A stretch of DNA of 64,000 bases from Nosocomiicoccus massiliensis (GTDB lineage Bacteria; Bacillota; Bacilli; Staphylococcales; Salinicoccaceae): contig NZ_CP136964.1 of assembly GCF_002871345.2 (NCBI RefSeq), forward strand, positions 930,001 through 994,000. The letters are read 5' to 3'. Below the pieces are notes generated by a model. It was not told the origin of the DNA. It saw only the letters and a program-made list of their open reading frames with translations, and searched no databases. Of the stretch, positions 44,818-54,259 are shown piece by piece (position 1 is the first letter of the stretch; the number at the start of each line of letters is the position of its first letter). A program made the position numbers and the translations under genes.

Positions 44818-46106
44818 TTACATACACCTTTTACATCTAATAGAATCAAGGCAAAAAAAGTGAGAGCAAAAGTGTGATAATATGATATGAAAAATTGCCC
44901 AAACATAGCCGATATAATAATTATGATTATTGGGATTAGTAGCAAAATTTTAGTTTCTAACGAACTGGTTAAAAAATTTTTACATTCATATATATAGTTA
45001 AACATGAACATTGTTACTATTATTAAGCCAACAATACCCCATATTGTTAAAATTTCTAAAACTATATTATGAGATGATTGATTAATGAAAGAATTATAAT
45101 TTTGAACCTTTAATAAATAATCCTGCATTCCAGTTCCAAATAGTAAAACTTTGTAATCTGTAGTAATAATATTTATATATTGGCTATAAATGTCTAGTCT
45201 TCCTCCACTAATATCGTCAGCTTCAATCACTCTTCTTGAGATTGCTTTCGTAAAATTTGTTGCATATTTTATCATTACAAGAAGAGAGCTAATCAACAAG
45301 ATAAAAATCATTATAATTTTTAGTGCTTTTTTCTTTATCATTTGATAAATGGCAATTAATACCAGGGTTGTTATCATTAGTAAAAAAAATGATCTTGACA
45401 GTGTTAGTGAACCTATAAAAATAACATAAGAAATTAATATAATATTTTTTATACTATATTTTAAGTATCCAAGATTAATTAAAACTAGATAAGTACCTAC
45501 AATAAAAGCACTATTCTTACCAATAGTATTCGGATTCATCAACAAAGCAGATTCATCTTTGTTTTTAGGCAAATAGCCAAATCTACGTATTTCATTAAAG
45601 AAATTCGCAACATTATATGATGTTATGTATGTACCAATAGTAATGAGGCTAAATGAAACAAAGCCTAGTAGTAAAAAGTTGAAAGTAACTTTTATATTTA
45701 CAGTGTTTCTTAGCTGTTTTAAAAACATAAAGGGTATGAGGCAAACTAAAAAACCAAATAATTTAATTATACTTTCTTGAAATCCCATTAAACTATTGAT
45801 GAACACATGTACACTCTCATTTAGTGTCAATAAAAGAATCAATAACGAATTTATTCCTATAATAATATTGTTGCGATGATACCATAATAAGAAAATCACA
45901 AATAAAATATTGGTAAGGTATAATAAAAATTCCGATGAAATCATAACTAAGTATAAATATACTCCTAGAATATTTCTTTTAGTTGAGAAGAAAAAAGAAG
46001 ATACATATAATATACCAATAATAAATAAAGGTATCGGTATAAAAATTTGGTTAATAAATTGGAGTAAAAATATCAAAATTAAATTATAGTAGACTAAATT
46101 TTTCAT
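44811..46106 (-). CDS. Capsule polymerase Wzy
   Basis: 431 residues with about twelve membrane helices and a larger external loop containing GRLDIYSQYINIITTDYKVLLFGTG and SSHNIVLEILTIWGIVG. The latter is the O-antigen ligase/polymerase (Wzy_C-like) pattern with the conserved His. It joins repeat units on the outer face. Its position next to wzx and between capD and the transferases fits a Wzy-dependent capsule. Very AT-rich. Confidence 0.85.
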   Translation of the reverse strand: MKNLVYYNLILIFLLQFINQIFIPIPLFIIGILYVSSFFFSTKRNILGVYLYLVMISSEFLLYLTNILFVIFLLWYHRNNIIIGINSLLILLLTLNESVHVFINSLMGFQESIIKLFGFLVCLIPFMFLKQLRNTVNIKVTFNFLLLGFVSFSLITIGTYITSYNVANFFNEIRRFGYLPKNKDESALLMNPNTIGKNSAFIVGTYLVLINLGYLKYSIKNIILISYVIFIGSLTLSRSFFLLMITTLVLIAIYQMIKKKALKIIMIFILLISSLLVMIKYATNFTKAISRRVIEADDISGGRLDIYSQYINIITTDYKVLLFGTGMQDYLLKVQNYNSFINQSSHNIVLEILTIWGIVGLIIVTMFMFNYIYECKNFLTSSLETKILLLIPIIIIIISAMFGQFFISYYHTFALTFFALILLDVKGVCKC

Positions 46107-46121
46107 TAACTAACACCAACG

Positions 46122-47927
46122 TTATTTTTTATTTGCGACACTCAATAAATAATCTTTATCAAAATTATATGATATTACCTTTAGTATAGGTGACAGGTCT
46201 TTTTTACTACACTTAACCACTTTCCCTCTATATATACCCTCATACACTTGTTCTGGATGTATCTCGTCTTCATTTAACAACTCTTCAAACAGTTTCTCAC
46301 CCGGTCTAATACCAGTGAACTCTATACCAATCTCCTCTTGACTATAACCACTTAAACGGATCATTTTTCTCGCGAGATCTACTATTTTAACTGGTTCACC
46401 CATATCTAGAACGAACACTTCTCCACCTTCTGCAAGTGCACCTGCTTGTAGTACAAGTCGTGATGCTTCTGGTATTGTCATGAAGTATCTCGTCATTTCT
46501 GGATGTGTCACTGTTACTGGTCCACCCGCTTCTATTTGTTTTTTAAATAGTGGGATTACTGATCCTCTTGAACCAAGTACGTTTCCAAATCTTACTGCGA
46601 CAAAGTCTGTCGTACTGTCTTCATCATTTAAGCTTTGAACAATCATTTCTGCGACACGTTTTGTTGCACCCATGACGTTTGGTGGGTTTACTGCTTTGTC
46701 TGTTGAAACCATCACGAATTTTCTTACGCCTGCTTTTTTGGCCGCTTCTGCGGTATATTTCGTTCCGAAGATGTTGTTTTGTACCGCTTCTTCTGGGTTG
46801 TATTCCATAAGTGGTACGTGTTTATGGGCTGCTGCATGGTAAACTGCAAATGGTTTATATTTCTCCATAACTTTTTCCATTCGCTCTTTGTCTTTAATGT
46901 CAGCAATTATTGGCACGATGTCGATTGCTTCTCCATATTGCTCAGTGAGTTCTCTATGTATTAAGTATATACTGTTCTCACCGTGTCCTAAAAGGATAAT
47001 TCTTTCCGGTCCAAACTTGCATATTTGTCTGCAAATCTCTGAACCAATAGACCCACCTGCGCCTGTGATGAGTACTACCTTCCCTGTTAATTGTTTTGAA
47101 ATCATTGCTGTGTCTAGTTCTACCGGTTCTCTTCCGAGTAAGTCTTCCACTTCTACTTTCTTTAGTTGACTAACTTCTAGCTGACCAGACATTACTTCCT
47201 CGATATTCGGCATTCTTAATACTTCTACACCCATACCTTCACATTTTTTTGCAATTTCATTATATCGATTATTTTTTAATGAAGGTATCGCAATAATCAC
47301 TTTTTTAATTTTATATTTTGATATAAGCGAAGGAATATCTTCTCCTGTCCCTTGTACTTTAATCCCTGTCGTTATAGACATTCCTTGCTTATTTAAATCA
47401 TCATCTACTACCGTTACTGGCTCCATTCCCATATAAGGAGTTGTAAGCATTTGACGTATGAGTAAGGATCCACCTCTACCTGCACCTACGATAAGTGTTG
47501 GTATTTTCTCAATATCTTTATCTGATAAAAATTGCTTTCTTATGATTCTCCATGAAAGTCTTGAGCCTCCAATTAATAGAAGGTGCATCATCCATGTTAT
47601 AAAATATAATCTAAAAAATGGGGGACTCTGTGTAAATAATGATACTAATATCATCGTCGATATCATAGAAGCTGAAACAGCTTTTACAATGAGTAGCAAT
47701 TCGTTTACACTTGCATATTCCCATGCTCGATGATACAAATTAAACACAGCAGAGAATACATGATGACTGACTAGTAAAATTCCGGCGGTTAATAAAAGTT
47801 TGCTAAGCAAGTAACCTTCAAAATAAGGCTCTAGTATGTAATAACTTAAGTAAATTGAAAATGTCACTATTAATGAATCTATAAGCATTAATAGAAAAAT
47901 TCTAAATTTAATAGATGGTGGCTTCAT
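46122..47927 (-). CDS. capD: Polysaccharide nucleotide-sugar dehydratase CapD
   Basis: 601 residues. Four membrane helices occupy the first 125 residues. A cofactor-like domain (LIVGAGRGGSLLIRQM near 146-160) precedes the extended dehydrogenase domain with TGAGGSIGSEI (288-298), the key STDKAVNPPNVMGATKR and VRFGNVLGSRGSVIPLF. CapD/WbpM-type enzymes are membrane-bound UDP-GlcNAc 4,6-dehydratases that begin FucNAc/QuiNAc-type sugar synthesis. It follows capABC as in staphylococcal loci. Confidence 0.92.
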   Translation of the reverse strand: MKPPSIKFRIFLLMLIDSLIVTFSIYLSYYILEPYFEGYLLSKLLLTAGILLVSHHVFSAVFNLYHRAWEYASVNELLLIVKAVSASMISTMILVSLFTQSPPFFRLYFITWMMHLLLIGGSRLSWRIIRKQFLSDKDIEKIPTLIVGAGRGGSLLIRQMLTTPYMGMEPVTVVDDDLNKQGMSITTGIKVQGTGEDIPSLISKYKIKKVIIAIPSLKNNRYNEIAKKCEGMGVEVLRMPNIEEVMSGQLEVSQLKKVEVEDLLGREPVELDTAMISKQLTGKVVLITGAGGSIGSEICRQICKFGPERIILLGHGENSIYLIHRELTEQYGEAIDIVPIIADIKDKERMEKVMEKYKPFAVYHAAAHKHVPLMEYNPEEAVQNNIFGTKYTAEAAKKAGVRKFVMVSTDKAVNPPNVMGATKRVAEMIVQSLNDEDSTTDFVAVRFGNVLGSRGSVIPLFKKQIEAGGPVTVTHPEMTRYFMTIPEASRLVLQAGALAEGGEVFVLDMGEPVKIVDLARKMIRLSGYSQEEIGIEFTGIRPGEKLFEELLNEDEIHPEQVYEGIYRGKVVKCSKKDLSPILKVISYNFDKDYLLSVANKK

Positions 47928-47944
47928 GAGAATCTCCTTTCACG

Positions 47945-48712
47945 TTAAAAAATGCCTAAAAACTTTTTACGTTGTGTAGGCTCTTCTGGTCGGTTCGTAT
48001 AAACTCTTTCTTTATTTAAAAGACTTTCAGCATTTTTGATCATTTGATTCAATTCATCATGATATGCTTTTAGTTTCTTATTTCTAAATAGACTATCCAT
48101 TATAAACGGACGACTGTCTACGTTATGTGCATCGGATGCTATAAAATGAACTAAATTATAATCAATCATTTGTAAGCTCACTTGTTGAAGCTTCTTCCCT
48201 AAGCCACCGTTTAATGATGTTGTCGTCAGTTGAGCGAGTGCTCCACTGTTAACGAGTTCATATAATAGTTTCAAATCATTTGCGATCGCCTTATTTCTTT
48301 CTGGATGAGCGATGATTGGTGTATATCCTCTTTTTTGTAATTCGAATATTATCTGCTTCGTTGAAGACGGTACATGACCTGATGGTAATTCAATTAAGAT
48401 ATATTGAGAGTTCGCTAAAGCAATCGCCTGATTCGAATCTAACTCTTTAAACAATTCATCTTTAATTCTTATTTCTTGTCCAGGATGTAAATTTATACCG
48501 ATATCTTGAACTTCTTTTTGAGCTTTAAGAAATTCGAGTCCTTCATAAACATTTTTTGCTTCATTATCCCAATTCGGATGTAAATGATGAGGTGTAACGA
48601 TAATATCAGTTACACCTTCATTTTTTGCTTGCTTTAAAAGTTCAATCGCATCTTCTAAATTTTTAGGTCCATCATCAATACCAACTAAAACATGTGAATG
48701 TATATCTATCAT
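47945..48712 (-). CDS. capC: Capsule tyrosine-protein phosphatase CapC (PHP family)
   Basis: 255 residues. PHP-domain metal motifs: DIHSHVLVGIDDGP at the start, TPHHLHPNW, HPGQE, HPERN and SDAHN. It dephosphorylates the CapB kinase tail and so tunes chain length. The stop of capB overlaps its start. Length and motifs match CpsB/Cap5C proteins. Confidence 0.92.
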   Translation of the reverse strand: MIDIHSHVLVGIDDGPKNLEDAIELLKQAKNEGVTDIIVTPHHLHPNWDNEAKNVYEGLEFLKAQKEVQDIGINLHPGQEIRIKDELFKELDSNQAIALANSQYILIELPSGHVPSSTKQIIFELQKRGYTPIIAHPERNKAIANDLKLLYELVNSGALAQLTTTSLNGGLGKKLQQVSLQMIDYNLVHFIASDAHNVDSRPFIMDSLFRNKKLKAYHDELNQMIKNAESLLNKERVYTNRPEEPTQRKKFLGIF

Positions 48713-49401
48713 TATTCTTCTCCATAATAATAGTAGTAACTGCTTGTAGACTGATCTAACGTCGCTTTATTTAAAATGACGCCAAGTATTTTTGCTCCTG
48801 ATTTCTCAATTAATTCCTTAGCTCGAATAACTTCATTACGGTTATTTTGAGACGCATCTATAACAAGTACGGCATTATTAGCTAGTTTAGTAAATAGTTG
48901 AGCATCTGTTACTGTGAGAATCGGCGGTGTATCTATAATAATCATGTCGTACTGTGTCTTTAACTCTTCAAATATTTCTTTAAAACGTTCTGAAGCAATT
49001 AACTCTGACGGGTTCGGTGGTATTGGACCCGCCGTAAGTAAACTTAAGTTATTTACACGAGTCGGGATGACGTAGTGTTCAATAGGTTCTCCTTCAACGA
49101 TTGCTGTAGATAGTCCACGTGCATTCGGCTCTTGGAACAGATAATGTTGAGTAGGCTTCCTCATATCTCCGTCAATAATTAATGTTTTCATGCCTGATTG
49201 TGCATATGTAATTGCTACATTTGAAGTAATTGTTGACTTTCCTGCATCTGGTCGTTCTGCTGTGATTACGAGAGCATTCACGTTACCATCTGGCGTTGAA
49301 AACGTGATATTAGTACGTATTCCTCTAAACTTCTCACTTAAAACAGACTTCGGATTTTCATATGTTTCTAATGGGTTTATTGTCTTCTTTTTCTTAGCCA
49401 T
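48712..49401 (-). CDS. capB: Capsule tyrosine kinase CapB (BY-kinase)
   Basis: 229 residues. Walker A is AERPDAGKST (48-57), Walker A' LIIDGDMRKP (74-83), Walker B IIIDTPP, and the C-terminal autophosphorylation cluster is five tyrosines at 222-226. It needs the cytoplasmic tail of CapA for activity. Starts five bases after capA. Confidence 0.93.
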   Translation of the reverse strand: MAKKKKTINPLETYENPKSVLSEKFRGIRTNITFSTPDGNVNALVITAERPDAGKSTITSNVAITYAQSGMKTLIIDGDMRKPTQHYLFQEPNARGLSTAIVEGEPIEHYVIPTRVNNLSLLTAGPIPPNPSELIASERFKEIFEELKTQYDMIIIDTPPILTVTDAQLFTKLANNAVLVIDASQNNRNEVIRAKELIEKSGAKILGVILNKATLDQSTSSYYYYYGEE

Positions 49402-49405
49402 ATAA

Positions 49406-50071
49406 CTATTTCACCTTTTCTATACTACCGAGCACTGGTAAATCTAAGTATTCTGCAACGTCATCTTCATTTTTAATACGTTTATCGAGTACCTCTTTTA
49501 AAAAGATGATAAGCGCAGCAAGTATAAATCCTACAAACATACCAACCGCGACATTAACTAGTGTTCTCGGTTCTACTTGTTCTCCATTTCCTTCTGCAAC
49601 AGAAAGAATTGACACGTTGTCGACATTCATAATGTTTTCTACATCTTCACTGAAGACTTCTGCGACTGTGTTTGCGATCGTGTTTGATAATTCACTGTGT
49701 TCACTCTTAACACTGATGTTTAACACTTGAGAGTCCGACTGACTTGAAATATTTAGCATATTTTGAATTTCTGTAGTCGTATACCTATTATCTAGACGAT
49801 TTGAAACTTCATCTAGAATACGTGGACTTTTAATGATTTCAGAATATGTTTTAATTAGCTGTAAGTTCGATTGAACTTGTTGTGTTAACATCGTGTTTTG
49901 CGTCTCTTTTTGATTGACCAGTAATTGAGTCGTCGACTCATATTTTGGTGTAATTAAATACATAGAAATCAGTAACGCAATGATTCCAAATAATAATGGT
50001 AAAGCTACAATTGAAAAAAAGTTTTTCTTAATAATTTTAAATAAATCTTCTAAATCTATTGTCTGTTCCAT
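49406..50071 (-). CDS. capA: Capsule chain-length regulator and CapB activator CapA
   Basis: 221 residues, Wzz fold. Membrane helix about 20-42, an extracellular coiled-coil region, and a second helix about 172-192 followed by a cytoplasmic tail that activates CapB. First gene of the capsule operon, with TCGGAGG upstream of the start and a promoter 30-60 bp before it. Confidence 0.92.
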   Translation of the reverse strand: MEQTIDLEDLFKIIKKNFFSIVALPLLFGIIALLISMYLITPKYESTTQLLVNQKETQNTMLTQQVQSNLQLIKTYSEIIKSPRILDEVSNRLDNRYTTTEIQNMLNISSQSDSQVLNISVKSEHSELSNTIANTVAEVFSEDVENIMNVDNVSILSVAEGNGEQVEPRTLVNVAVGMFVGFILAALIIFLKEVLDKRIKNEDDVAEYLDLPVLGSIEKVK

Positions 50072-50101
50072 TTCTTCCTCCGAGTATGTTTATATATCGT
50101 T

Positions 50102-50130
50102 ATTATATATATATATCTATTATGTATCAA
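50102..50130 (-). promoter_or_regulatory. Capsule operon promoter
   Basis: On the minus strand -35 TTGATA (50125-50130), 17-bp TA-repeat spacer and -10 TATAAT (50102-50107), about 30 bp before the capA start. The alternating TA spacer may vary in length by slippage. Confidence 0.75.
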
Positions 50131-50227
50131 TATGTAATAACGTTCCTTTTTTCGCTTGAAGATAGTTATCCTAATTTATTCTAATAAAGTACGGAACATT
50201 CTACCTATAGTCATCCACACATGACAT

Positions 50228-50262
50228 AAAGCCAGCTCTCCATCTAAATTGAGCTGGCTTTA
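50228..50262. terminator. Stem-loop after the small membrane protein gene
   Basis: Eleven-base perfect stem AAAGCCAGCTC (50228-50238) with GAGCTGGCTTT (50251-50261). It lies about ten bases past the stop at 50269 and ahead of the capsule promoter. Confidence 0.8.
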
Positions 50263-50268
50263 CATCCC

Positions 50269-50730
50269 CTACGCTTTCTCTACAGTTTTACGGCGCTCTC
50301 TGAGTATCATGATCGTTAGAACAATTATTATACATGTCACATTTTTTAAGAATAAAGAAATCGGTAACGCATGTACAGCTAGTCCGAGTGCGAGCGCGAA
50401 TATTCCGTATAGCGGGAATTTCATCGCAAATTGTGCGAGTACTGCACCGAATATTGCCGGTAATACAAACGGGAATATATTCTGCACGCTTTCTGGGATT
50501 ATCGTTAATAACCATAATCCAAATAGTATTACAGGTATTAAAATGATTTTGTTAACGAGGCTCGCCATACTAATACCGAGCGTTGCGACGATTTCTACTT
50601 TGTCTGTCCCAGGTTTAACACCGACCGCATCTTGAGATGCCGCTGCGGCTGGCAAACACATGTTAGAGATATTTGCTGAGAAAAACGCGATATATGTCCC
50701 CGGCACACCAAATACTGCTGTCATATCCAT
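50269..50730 (-). CDS. Small integral membrane protein, family not recognised
   Basis: 153 residues with about four membrane helices (roughly 35-60, 68-90, 95-115 and 122-142). A clear ATAGGAGG ribosome site supports ATG 50730. The start VFGVPGTYIAFFSANISNMCLPAAA is unusual for an N-terminus and looks like the interior of a larger transporter. The gene may therefore be a trimmed relative or one half of a two-part carrier. It lies directly after the amidohydrolase gene on the same strand and may import or export its substrate or product. Confidence 0.62.
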   Translation of the reverse strand: MDMTAVFGVPGTYIAFFSANISNMCLPAAAASQDAVGVKPGTDKVEIVATLGISMASLVNKIILIPVILFGLWLLTIIPESVQNIFPFVLPAIFGAVLAQFAMKFPLYGIFALALGLAVHALPISLFLKNVTCIIIVLTIMILRERRKTVEKA

Positions 50731-50745
50731 CTACCTCCTATATAA

Positions 50746-50775
50746 GAAATGCCCAGGGAAAACCTGAGCATTCTT
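50746..50775 (-). terminator. Weak stem-loop between amidohydrolase and membrane protein genes
   Basis: Ten-base stem with one mismatch, AATGCCCAGG (50748-50757) with CCTGAGCATT (50763-50772); short T-run, so it may only attenuate. Confidence 0.5.
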
Positions 50776-50777
50776 GA

Positions 50778-51971
50778 TTACGCCTCTAAACGATCTACCG
50801 TTATTTCACCGATAGATTTCGCACAAATGAGTAATGATTTTTCATTAATTTCAAACTTTGGATGATGGTTTTGATATGCAACTTCTACACCATCTGGTTT
50901 TGCACCGACGTTAATGTAAGTCCCAGGTGCCTTTTGTAGATAATACGCAAAGTCTTCAGAGCCTGTAAGTGGTTCTGTCACTTGTACGTCTGTTAAATAG
51001 TCTCCTATACTATTTTTCAGTAACTCTCTAACGTGTTCAGATTCTTTTGGATGGTTATATAACACTGGGAAGTGGAAGTCGTAATTCAGGTCACATTGTA
51101 CGTCAAATGCTTTCTCTAATCCTTCGACCATATCTTTAAAACGTTCATAGACGAATTCTTTATTTTCTTCTTGTAAATAACGCACTGTTCCGCGGAGTGT
51201 TACTTTGTCTTGTACGACGTTATAACCACCAGTAGCGTCCTCGAAAGAAGTAATTGAGATAACCGTCATATCTAACGGGTTCATATTTCTAGATACGATC
51301 GTTTGAATGTTTGTAATAAAATAACTCGCAGCAACGAGTGCATCTCTCGTTTTATGCGGAAGCCCACCGTGACCTCCGCTTCCCTGGATAACTAAATCAA
51401 AGTTTGAGCACCCTGCCATCGCGTTACCTGTCGCAAATTGGATGACCCCTGTGTCGAACATTGGGAAAACGTGCGCGCCGTATACTTCATCTAAATCGTC
51501 TAAAATACCAGATTCTACAATAGACTTCGCACCACCTGGCGGCACCTCTTCAGCGTGCTGATGAATAACTTTAATTGTACCGTTCCATTCATCTCTTAAC
51601 TCATAAAGAGATTCTGCAAGTATAAGCATATACGCAGTATGCGCATCGTGACCACACGCGTGCATAACACCTTCGTTTTTAGATTTAAACGGTAAATCGG
51701 TTTCTTCTGTGACTGGTAGTGCGTCGAAATCTGCACGAAGTCCGATCGTCTTTCCTTTATTTTTACCGTTAATTTCAGCGATAATTCCGTAACCATTTCC
51801 TACATGTGTCGTCACTTTTACGTCTTTATCTTTATAGAAATCCGCTATAAATTGCGCTGTTTTTTCTTCTTTAAAAGATAGTTCTGGATACTGATGTAAA
51901 TGACGACGAATTTCGATCATCTTATTTTCTTTTTCTTCAAGTTTTTTAAATAATTTCTCTTTAAGACTCAT
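50778..51971 (-). CDS. M20-family amidohydrolase (N-acyl amino acid/hippurate hydrolase type)
   Basis: 397 residues from ATG 51971 (GGAGGGC five bases upstream; a longer frame to 52001 lacks such support). Metal-binding motifs: ACGHDAHTAYML, HQHAEEVPPGGAKS and GSEDFAYYLQKAPGTY. It hydrolyses N-acyl or aryl amides of amino acids in the cytoplasm using two metal ions. Probably cotranscribed with the downstream membrane protein gene. The acyl substrate is not predictable. Confidence 0.88.
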   Translation of the reverse strand: MSLKEKLFKKLEEKENKMIEIRRHLHQYPELSFKEEKTAQFIADFYKDKDVKVTTHVGNGYGIIAEINGKNKGKTIGLRADFDALPVTEETDLPFKSKNEGVMHACGHDAHTAYMLILAESLYELRDEWNGTIKVIHQHAEEVPPGGAKSIVESGILDDLDEVYGAHVFPMFDTGVIQFATGNAMAGCSNFDLVIQGSGGHGGLPHKTRDALVAASYFITNIQTIVSRNMNPLDMTVISITSFEDATGGYNVVQDKVTLRGTVRYLQEENKEFVYERFKDMVEGLEKAFDVQCDLNYDFHFPVLYNHPKESEHVRELLKNSIGDYLTDVQVTEPLTGSEDFAYYLQKAPGTYINVGAKPDGVEVAYQNHHPKFEINEKSLLICAKSIGEITVDRLEA

Positions 51972-51990
51972 AATATGCCCTCCGTTTTTT

Positions 51991-52767
51991 CTAATTTGCA
52001 TTTTTTAAAATATCATAAATCGACGCGTTAATAATCGCGATTCCTGGTTGATATGGCATCACGAGTCCAGAAATCATCACTTCTTCCCACGGATACTCTT
52101 CCATCGTAAATAGAATTTCACCCGCTTCGATTTTTTGTAAAAATGCGTGACGTTCTTTTTCTTCCATCGTTTCTAATATTAATTTTAAGACATCTCTATT
52201 TGTTAAGTGTTTACTGATCATATTAATTAATTGTGATCGTGTTGTTGTTTCTTCGAATTCTATATTCAAATAACTCGCGATCATATATAGCTGCTCTTCT
52301 CGAGTGAGCATGTTGTAATATTCGATAATTGGATATTCAAATAAGTTCACCGCTGTCGTATACTCCGCATGATTTAAATCGACATTGTTTAGGTGGATAT
52401 CTTCTCTTACTGTTGGTAGTTCGATTTGTCTACCAAAACTTCGTAATATACCATCTATAACTTCTTCATGAATGACACCTTCACCTTCACCAATAAACAA
52501 TAGATGATGGTTAAAAGTAAGATATGGGTATTTGTCTAAATCAAACGGCACAACTTGTACGTTTGACTCATGGTGAAAGTTTGAAAATCGTGTAATCAAC
52601 TCAATTTCGTCTGGCGTGAGTGATTCTGATAGTATCGATAAGTATTGATAACTCATTGCCTCTTCGATTTTTTCATCGATTAATTTATATAAATTCGTCC
52701 CTTGTTCACCTATCTTTTTAAGATGAACATCTGTTAAATACATGTTGTAAAACGTTGCGAGATCCAT
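51991..52767 (-). CDS. Unknown protein, paralogue of the upstream 450-residue protein
   Basis: 258 residues, no signal peptide or membrane helix. The start MDLATFYNMYLTD resembles MDLRAFFKTYYKD of the gene before it. Both contain a module of the form LYMIASYLNIEF...RSQLINMISKHLT, reminiscent of a short SAP-like helix pair, followed by a helical segment. Two bases separate the genes, so they form one unit. I do not recognise the family and assign no function. Confidence 0.68.
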   Translation of the reverse strand: MDLATFYNMYLTDVHLKKIGEQGTNLYKLIDEKIEEAMSYQYLSILSESLTPDEIELITRFSNFHHESNVQVVPFDLDKYPYLTFNHHLLFIGEGEGVIHEEVIDGILRSFGRQIELPTVREDIHLNNVDLNHAEYTTAVNLFEYPIIEYYNMLTREEQLYMIASYLNIEFEETTTRSQLINMISKHLTNRDVLKLILETMEEKERHAFLQKIEAGEILFTMEEYPWEEVMISGLVMPYQPGIAIINASIYDILKNAN

Positions 52768-52768
52768 G

Positions 52769-54121
52769 TTAGTCTTTCCTCTTTTCGTAATACGGTCGTT
52801 CTTGGTGGATGATTTTTGCGATATGTGCGTTTATTGCTGTAATCGGATAACGCTCTCGATAATTCCTTGTACGTGCGCGTTCATACACGACGTTATAGTC
52901 GATATGGTCTGGACGTGAAAGTATTTCTAGCATCGATTTTACTTTATCGATATCTCCAACGTTATCTATCGGAGTCTCACCTGAATGAGAAATCACGCGC
53001 GGTGCGTAATGTTCTGTCGTCACGGTTTTAATGAGTGATACATTCACTTTATATAGTTCTTCACTTTTATAATGGAACGTAAACATTGGATGTGCTTTTA
53101 ACATAGCATCAACTTGTATAAACGATGCATCTATACCGTCACCATTTTCGTAAAACTTTTGCCCGTTAAACGAAATGTAACTCCCATTATTATTCCAAAT
53201 AAAGCTCTCTTTTATAATTTCAATCAATTCTCGACCGCTTAAACGCGTCGGAATAATGACATTTCTCGTAATCGATGGTATTTCATCGATGACAAACAAT
53301 AACTCATAACCGTTAAAATATTTACTTACGTCAATTGACGTTATATTACTAATATCAACGTCTTTTAGAGTATTTAAGACGCCTTCATGCATGACTAAAT
53401 AATCGCGGTGGACTTGTACCAAAATCCCAAGTGACTTTGCTTCTTGCCACATCGTTTTATTGTCATACACATGAATGTTCTTCTCTGCATTTTCTTTTAA
53501 CTGTAGCACTGTTTCGTTTGGTAAGAGACTGAGTGCGTGCGATATATATTCTTTCGTCGTTAAATAATTCACGACTGTTTCAATAAAGCTATCTTTATAC
53601 GATCCATAATGTGTGATATTTAATTTTCGAATGATGTCTCGTAAATGTCGACTCGTTAAATTATCATACAACCATAAAATATTACCTGTGTAAATCGGTG
53701 TTAATTTATAAATATCACTCGGCGTCTCAATATCGCTATCATCTAACATCATCTTTACATCACTAATTAAATCTTCACTGAGCAATGTGTCATAAATTTT
53801 CTTTATGATATCAAAATGAGTAACAGAGCCTTCAGGTGTATCGATGATATACTGAAACTCTTTTAACGGAAGAAGTTCTTCACTCTCTTCAACATAAATG
53901 ACGTCCTGACCTTCATTCTCCATTTTTAAACGTTCTACCAGCTTAACTTCAGCCATAGATAGCGAGTGAACGAGTGTCTGAATCTCTTCACCATTATTTA
54001 GTTTCTGTAATTTAAATTCGACAAAATCATCGACCGTAGAAAACTCCGTATTGTACCAAATGAGTGCACGGTACAGCATATCATCTTTATAATATGTTTT
54101 AAAAAACGCACGTAGATCCAT
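52769..54121 (-). CDS. Unknown cytoplasmic protein with SAP-like module
   Basis: 450 residues, soluble. N-terminus MDLRAFFKTYYKD; a middle module LRDIIRKLNITHY...DSFIETVVNYLTTK (about 180-215) resembles that of its 258-residue neighbour. The C-terminal part has an IS1096-like or barwin-like strand pattern that I cannot assign. The two genes probably arose by duplication. No catalytic motif is visible. Alone with its neighbour on the minus strand. Confidence 0.68.
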   Translation of the reverse strand: MDLRAFFKTYYKDDMLYRALIWYNTEFSTVDDFVEFKLQKLNNGEEIQTLVHSLSMAEVKLVERLKMENEGQDVIYVEESEELLPLKEFQYIIDTPEGSVTHFDIIKKIYDTLLSEDLISDVKMMLDDSDIETPSDIYKLTPIYTGNILWLYDNLTSRHLRDIIRKLNITHYGSYKDSFIETVVNYLTTKEYISHALSLLPNETVLQLKENAEKNIHVYDNKTMWQEAKSLGILVQVHRDYLVMHEGVLNTLKDVDISNITSIDVSKYFNGYELLFVIDEIPSITRNVIIPTRLSGRELIEIIKESFIWNNNGSYISFNGQKFYENGDGIDASFIQVDAMLKAHPMFTFHYKSEELYKVNVSLIKTVTTEHYAPRVISHSGETPIDNVGDIDKVKSMLEILSRPDHIDYNVVYERARTRNYRERYPITAINAHIAKIIHQERPYYEKRKD

Positions 54122-54203
54122 ATCATCACCACCATTATCATTACATTCATTTTATCATTGTTTCACTTAAAAGATAAAAGAACCGACTACACTTAGATGA
54201 ATA

Positions 54204-54244
54204 TAAAAAGAGCTTGAAACAACATTCTGTTGTGTTCAAGCTTT
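54204..54244 (-). terminator. Terminator of the AgcS symporter gene
   Basis: Stem of about fourteen bases (54211-54224 with 54228-54242) and CTTTTTATA on the minus strand. Confidence 0.88.
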
Positions 54245-54259
54245 TCATTTTAAATACGA

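Noticed and set aside
50101..50124. Phase-variable repeat tract
   Set aside because: The alternating TA run in the capsule promoter spacer is short; it is noted as a possibility only within the capsule finding, not as a separate element.
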